A stretch of DNA of 64,000 nucleotides. Source: Sphingomonas hylomeconis. GTDB taxonomy: Bacteria > Pseudomonadota > Alphaproteobacteria > Sphingomonadales > Sphingomonadaceae. Made by a program: the position numbers and the translations under genes. Positions within the stretch are counted from its first letter, which is position 1, and the number at the start of each line of letters is the position of its first letter. The notes under the pieces are model-generated. The model searched no databases. It saw only the letters and a list, made by a program, of their open reading frames with translations, and was not told the DNA's origin. Shown here one piece after another: positions 60,159 to 64,000 of the stretch. The stretch lies in NCBI RefSeq assembly GCF_025370105.1, contig NZ_JANQBK010000012.1, positions 57,413 through 121,412 on the forward strand, read 5' to 3'.

Positions 60159-62963
60159 TCAGAACTTGACGCTGGTGCTTACGAAGAATGCCCGGCCGTA
60201 CGGGTCGTAGGTCGACGGGTAGGTGTTGGCCTGCTCCTGGTTGTCGCCAAGGATCGGGGGCTGCTTGTCGAACAGATTGTTGACGCCGACCGACCAGGTG
60301 AAGCCCGGCTTGACGGTGAACGCGGTCGTCAGATCGAAATAGTTATACGCTTTGATATGATTGACCGAATAGCCGCCCGTATCGTCCTCCACCGACGACA
60401 GATAACGATAGAGTAACGATACCGTCATCGGCCCGGTCGAATAGGTCGTCCGCGCCGACAGCCGCCATTTTGAATACGGGTTGCCGCAGCTGACGCCGAA
60501 CTTCCCGGCGCAGCTTACCGTCAGATCGGAGATCGTCGCGATCGGCTTCATGTCGAAGTCTATCAGACGCGTGCCGCTGAAGCGCAGATCGAGCCGGCTG
60601 GTATCCGTACCGAAAGCACCGAAACCAAGGTCGGTGGCATAGCGCGCCTCGAAATCGACACCGCGCGTTTTGACACCACCCGTATTGCTCAGCGCGTTGG
60701 TGGCATCGGTAATGGCATAGCTGTTGGCATCGCGCGGCAGCGCCGCGCAATAGCTGGTGTCGTAGGGCGTATAACCGTTGCCTGCGTCGCCATAGCAAGC
60801 GGTGAGCAGGTTCGACGTGCCGATCGACGAGATGTAGTTGGCGATTTTGATCTTGTAATAATCCACCGTCAGCGAAAATCCGCGCAGGAAGCTCGGCTGG
60901 AGCACGATGCCCGCCGTATACGTATCCGATGTCTCCTCGCGCAGATTGGGATTTCCGCCGACCACCGTCTGGATCTGCGTGCTGCCACCGTCATAATCGG
61001 TGTTGATCAGCGCCGCCGGCACGCCAGAAGCAAGGCAACTGGCATTGAGGTTCGCGTTGGTCAACGCGACCGCAGTGGTGCAGGGATCGGTCGCCGTGGG
61101 AAAATCCTGTCCCGAGCCGCTATACAGATCGTTCACCGTCGGCGCCCGCACCGCGCGCGAATATTGCCCGCGCAGGGAGATATCGCGGATCGGCGCCCAC
61201 ACCGCCCCGCCCGAATAGGTGTTCACCGATTTTGCCGCGGTCGAATAATAGGAATAGCGATAGGCGCCGTTCAGTTCGAGCCGGTGCGCGAATGGCTTGT
61301 CTGCCAGCAACGGCACGGCGACCTCGGTATAGGCCTCCTTTACGTCGTAGCCGCCGCTCAGCCCTTCACCGCCGTTGAAGCCGACCACGTCGCCCGAGGA
61401 CAAGGCATAGTCCGGATTGTAGCTGCCGAATTCCTTGCGATATTCGGTGCCGAACACGATTCCCACCGGCCCCGCGCCGAGATCGAACAGGTCCCTGTTC
61501 GAGATCGAGGCGCTGGCAACCTGCTCGGTGATCGAGCTGGTGTTCTGCACCGGGATGGTGATGAACGATGCCGCCGCCTCGCTGATATTGCCCGCGCCGA
61601 AGATATTGAGCGGGACGCAGCCACTGCTCGTATCGGAGCAGACCAGATTGCCGTTCGCATCATAGGTGGTGCGCAACGCCTGCAGCACGCGGCTGCGCGA
61701 AACGTTGCCGGTCTGCGTTTCGACCGCCCGTGTTTTCGAATAGCTGTAATAGGCGTCGTAGTTCCAGCCGCCGCCGAGATCGCCCCTGGCACCCAGCACC
61801 GCGCGATAAGCGGTGTTGTCCGTGCTCGACACGCGATCGCCGACTTCGGTCAGGCGGCGATAGATCGTCGAGGTGACATAGCCGTCGCCATCCGGGTCGA
61901 GCCCCTGCAGCAAAGCCTGCGAACTGGCGGACAGGAAGGACGAATCCGCATCGAGCGACACGGCGCCGGTGAACGGGGTAGGCGCCAGCTTGTTGTCCAC
62001 CCGATTGTTGATCAACTGCCCCTCGGCATAGACGTTGAACGCCGGGCTGACCTCGTAATGCGTCTGCGCACTCATCATGAAGCGCTTCTGCGGCACCTGC
62101 AGATAGTTGGACGGCGCATAATTGTACGCGTCGGTTGCCGAATTATACGCGCTGTAGCTGCCGTCGGTCTCGAACTTGCGCCCGACGCCCCCGATCGCGA
62201 AGCGCGTGCCTTCGATCGACCCGGAACCGCCGGCGATGAGGTTGCCTTCGCCGTCATCGACCAGCGCCTGGCGCGAATAATCGCGCGCGGACTGCAGGAT
62301 GCCATCGCGCTTGGTATAATCCAGATACAGCGTTGCATTGCCGCGGCCGTCGGCGAAATTGCCGCCGATCAGAACATTGCCGTTGAACGTGCCGCCGTCG
62401 CCGGCCTCGTTGATGCGGTAATTGGCGTTCGCCTCGACGCCGCTGAAATCCTTCTTCATCACGAAGTTGACGACGCCCGCCACGGCGTCCGAGCCGTAGA
62501 CAGCCGAACGACCGCCGGACACGATATCGACTCGCTCGATCAGCCCGGCGGGGATCGTGTTAAGATCGACGATCTGGTTCGAATCGTACGAGACATAGCG
62601 ACGGCCATCGACCAGTACGAGCGTGCGATTGGCGCCAAGCCCGCGCAAATCAGCGGTGGCGACACCGCCGCCCGGATTGTTCGAGGCGCCCGTGCTGCTC
62701 GGCACGAGCTGCGGCAGATCCTTGAGGATGTTCTCGACATTGACCTGGCCGGACAAGGCGATCTCCTTGGCGGTGACCACAGCGATCGGCGATGCCTGCT
62801 GCAGCTGCAACCCACCGAGGCGCGAGCCGGTGACAACGATCGTCTCGTCTTCGCCCGGTACCGCGGCAAGCGGCGCGGCCGGATCGGTCTGCGCCCAAAC
62901 AGGCGAGGAAATGCCAATCAATAGAGTAGATGCCAAAAGGCGGCTACGTAAAACAAGACGCAT
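60159..62963 (-). CDS. TonB-dependent receptor, fourth in the window
   Basis: A 934-aa receptor. Signal peptide ends near VWAQT (about residue 24). TonB box ETIVVTGSRLGG near residue 40. Plug about 45-165 with ILKDLPQLVPSSTGASNNPGGG, a feature of the NNPG-plug receptors common in Xanthomonas, Caulobacter and sphingomonads. The barrel ends VSTSVKF. No STN domain. Start MRLVLRSRLL with GGGAGC 9 nt upstream. Separate from the receptors at 49,669 and 55,547 by sequence. Ligand unknown. Confidence 0.93.
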   Translation of the reverse strand: MRLVLRSRLLASTLLIGISSPVWAQTDPAAPLAAVPGEDETIVVTGSRLGGLQLQQASPIAVVTAKEIALSGQVNVENILKDLPQLVPSSTGASNNPGGGVATADLRGLGANRTLVLVDGRRYVSYDSNQIVDLNTIPAGLIERVDIVSGGRSAVYGSDAVAGVVNFVMKKDFSGVEANANYRINEAGDGGTFNGNVLIGGNFADGRGNATLYLDYTKRDGILQSARDYSRQALVDDGEGNLIAGGSGSIEGTRFAIGGVGRKFETDGSYSAYNSATDAYNYAPSNYLQVPQKRFMMSAQTHYEVSPAFNVYAEGQLINNRVDNKLAPTPFTGAVSLDADSSFLSASSQALLQGLDPDGDGYVTSTIYRRLTEVGDRVSSTDNTAYRAVLGARGDLGGGWNYDAYYSYSKTRAVETQTGNVSRSRVLQALRTTYDANGNLVCSDTSSGCVPLNIFGAGNISEAAASFITIPVQNTSSITEQVASASISNRDLFDLGAGPVGIVFGTEYRKEFGSYNPDYALSSGDVVGFNGGEGLSGGYDVKEAYTEVAVPLLADKPFAHRLELNGAYRYSYYSTAAKSVNTYSGGAVWAPIRDISLRGQYSRAVRAPTVNDLYSGSGQDFPTATDPCTTAVALTNANLNASCLASGVPAALINTDYDGGSTQIQTVVGGNPNLREETSDTYTAGIVLQPSFLRGFSLTVDYYKIKIANYISSIGTSNLLTACYGDAGNGYTPYDTSYCAALPRDANSYAITDATNALSNTGGVKTRGVDFEARYATDLGFGAFGTDTSRLDLRFSGTRLIDFDMKPIATISDLTVSCAGKFGVSCGNPYSKWRLSARTTYSTGPMTVSLLYRYLSSVEDDTGGYSVNHIKAYNYFDLTTAFTVKPGFTWSVGVNNLFDKQPPILGDNQEQANTYPSTYDPYGRAFFVSTSVKF

Positions 62964-63075
62964 TGTCGGTTGCTCCCTGAAGCAATTAATATTGTAGATG
63001 CTGGAACTACGCGTCGCTGGATCAACGCCGTGAGGACGATCTGCATTTGGCGGGAGCAATCTTGCAATCTTTAAA

Positions 63076-63093
63076 TGGTCATCATCCTGTCAT
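63076..63093 (+). promoter_or_regulatory. PHO-box-like repeat pair upstream of the fourth TonB receptor
   Basis: TGGTCAT - CATC - CTGTCAT, two GTCAT cores 11 bp apart. It lies 113 nt from the receptor start but points away from that gene. The second 7-mer equals the PHO-box consensus. Confidence 0.4.
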
Positions 63094-63110
63094 GAGAATT
63101 TGCTGTTGCT

Positions 63111-63138
63111 TTGAACACACGGTTTTATACCGTATGAT
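63111..63138 (+). promoter_or_regulatory. Sigma-70-like promoter overlapping a palindrome
   Basis: TTGAAC (63111-63116) and TATGAT (63133-63138) are 16 bp apart. The inverted repeat ACGGT - TTTAT - ACCGT (63119-63133) fills the spacer and may be an operator. Confidence 0.4.
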
Positions 63139-63146
63139 ACGCGTAT

Positions 63147-63212
63147 ATGACCGATACTGTCATTGAATTCAGGCGCGATACATTTGCCGCCGACCAAGCG
63201 GAGCACCACTGA
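63147..63212 (+). CDS. Possible 21-aa peptide gene
   Basis: ATG to TGA encodes 21 residues, MTDTVIEFRRDTFAADQAEHH, right after the promoter at 63111-63138. There is no clear ribosome-binding site, and it could be leaderless or chance. It might also be the remnant of a lost gene. Confidence 0.2.
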   Translation: MTDTVIEFRRDTFAADQAEHH

Positions 63213-63241
63213 CAGGCCTTGCGGCACGATCGCGTGGCGCG

Positions 63242-63568
63242 TCATTGGAACGTCGCCCCACCGGCCAGCGCCTTGCTCGGGCTCAGTCCCTGCTGCTCGA
63301 GGAACTGGTTCAGCCCGGCGACCAGATCCTGCGCAGCACCGTTGGTCAGTGCGATCCGCCCGACCACCACGCGATCGATCGACGGCGGTTGGCGGGCATG
63401 ATCGGAGCGCGCGCTCTCCAGCGTGAGCACGATCACCCCATTGAGATTGGTCAGGCCGGCACAGCCGGTGGCGAACACTTCGGGCGCGAACGGATTGTCG
63501 ATCAGGACGGCCGGCGCGGACACCGTGATCGGCTCGGACGCCGGAACTCCTTTGATGGCGAAACGCAT
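63242..63568 (-). CDS. Hypothetical protein, DUF3467-like
   Basis: A 108-aa soluble protein. The middle (DNPFAPEVFATGCAGLTNLNGVIVLTLES) and the end (VVVGRIALTNGAAQDLVAGLNQFLEQQGL) resemble DUF3467 proteins, small cytoplasmic proteins of unknown function. AAGGAAG lies about 8 nt before the ATG at 63566-63568. Confidence 0.65.
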   Translation of the reverse strand: MRFAIKGVPASEPITVSAPAVLIDNPFAPEVFATGCAGLTNLNGVIVLTLESARSDHARQPPSIDRVVVGRIALTNGAAQDLVAGLNQFLEQQGLSPSKALAGGATFQ

Positions 63569-63796
63569 GAGATACTTCCTTGGCTAGCGATGACCGGGCC
63601 AGGTGCCCGCCCCCGCCTGCTGCGCCGCGGCCGTGTCCGATGCATTTCCCCGAGCGCAGCATCACGACACAGAACGCTGCCGCGCGCCGCTGCCGCCGCG
63701 CCTTGTTTATCGCCTGCTACGAGACGGACATATCGGCACATTCCTGGGAAACATCGCGCCCCCAAACACCGCGGCTCATCCCCGGAGACGCAGGTA

Positions 63797-64000
63797 ATGA
63801 AGTTCGAATTTGGCGCCGGTTCCGTGGCCTTGATCATGGCCGGAACGGTGCCCGCGGCGGCCGCCCCCGCCCCGGTACAAGCGTCTCACACGGACGACGC
63901 CGCCCCCATCCCCACCGCAACCCTCCGCCAGATCAAGACGCTGCGCGTCGAGGGCTCGCAGCGGATCGAGCCGGACACGGTATTGTCCTACACCAAGCTG
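63797..64000 (+). CDS. BamA-like outer-membrane assembly protein, first 68 codons (partial)
   Basis: The frame starts at ATG 63797 with GGAG ten bases upstream and is open to the right edge. The signal peptide is about residues 1-23. The segment IKTLRVEGSQRIEPDTVLSYTKL matches the start of the first POTRA domain of BamA. Canonical bamA normally follows rseP, which is not here, so this may be a second, specialised BamA/Omp85-type protein. The rest lies outside the window. Confidence 0.7.
   Translation, partial: MKFEFGAGSVALIMAGTVPAAAAPAPVQASHTDDAAPIPTATLRQIKTLRVEGSQRIEPDTVLSYTKL

Overview
The window is high-GC, densely coded DNA from an alphaproteobacterium, most likely a sphingomonad (Sphingomonas or a close relative). 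This is inferred from gene content rather than a database match: four large TonB-dependent receptors, two ECF-sigma/FecR pairs, a POT peptide permease with the EQF form of its motif, an alphaproteobacterial short NAD kinase, and many 4-bp ATGA or GTGA overlaps.

Layout. 1-14,026 is mainly housekeeping and small-protein DNA: the start of a probable c-di-GMP enzyme, moaA, nadK, tRNA-Asn, psd, an ABM monooxygenase, a PepSY membrane protein, a TetR regulator, several small secreted or membrane proteins, and a block (9,515-12,849) of uncharacterised membrane proteins next to an FAD-dependent lactone-oxidase-like enzyme. 14,150-28,505 is a coherent locus for scavenging D-glutamate or muropeptide-type peptides. 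A membrane dipeptidase and an XRE-cupin regulator point left. Eight tightly packed genes point right: three SxxK serine hydrolases, a DgcA-type epimerase/racemase, a POT peptide permease, a TonB-dependent receptor, a DgcN-type acetyltransferase and a YkvI-like permease. A 12-bp palindrome-containing element lies in both promoter regions of this locus.

28,551-31,613 holds an FAD dehydrogenase, a PraB-like secreted protein and a DUF2147 protein. 31,651-41,513 pairs an STN-domain TonB receptor with a divergent operon encoding a MacB-like ATPase and permease, a TolC-type channel, an HlyD adaptor, an ECF sigma factor and FecR. This looks like an exporter tied to cell-surface signalling. 41,547-47,280 is a leftward operon EAL protein - LysM lipoprotein - Ser/Thr kinase - TagH-like FHA protein - PP2C phosphatase, the signalling set usually associated with type VI secretion, but no structural secretion genes are in the window.

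47,281-49,668 contains an amidase flanked by gene-poor DNA. 49,669-58,387 carries two homologous TonB receptors flanking a PhoD phosphatase, an ECF sigma factor and FecR. Direct repeats of the PHO-box type (GTCA cores in 11-bp phase) precede the first receptor and the sigma gene, and weaker pairs lie near an orphan OmpR/PhoB-family regulator and a fourth receptor. The window ends in the first 68 codons of a BamA-like protein.

The most promising unit for a new system is the D-glutamate/muropeptide locus. The exporter-FecIR unit and the phosphate-type regulon come next.
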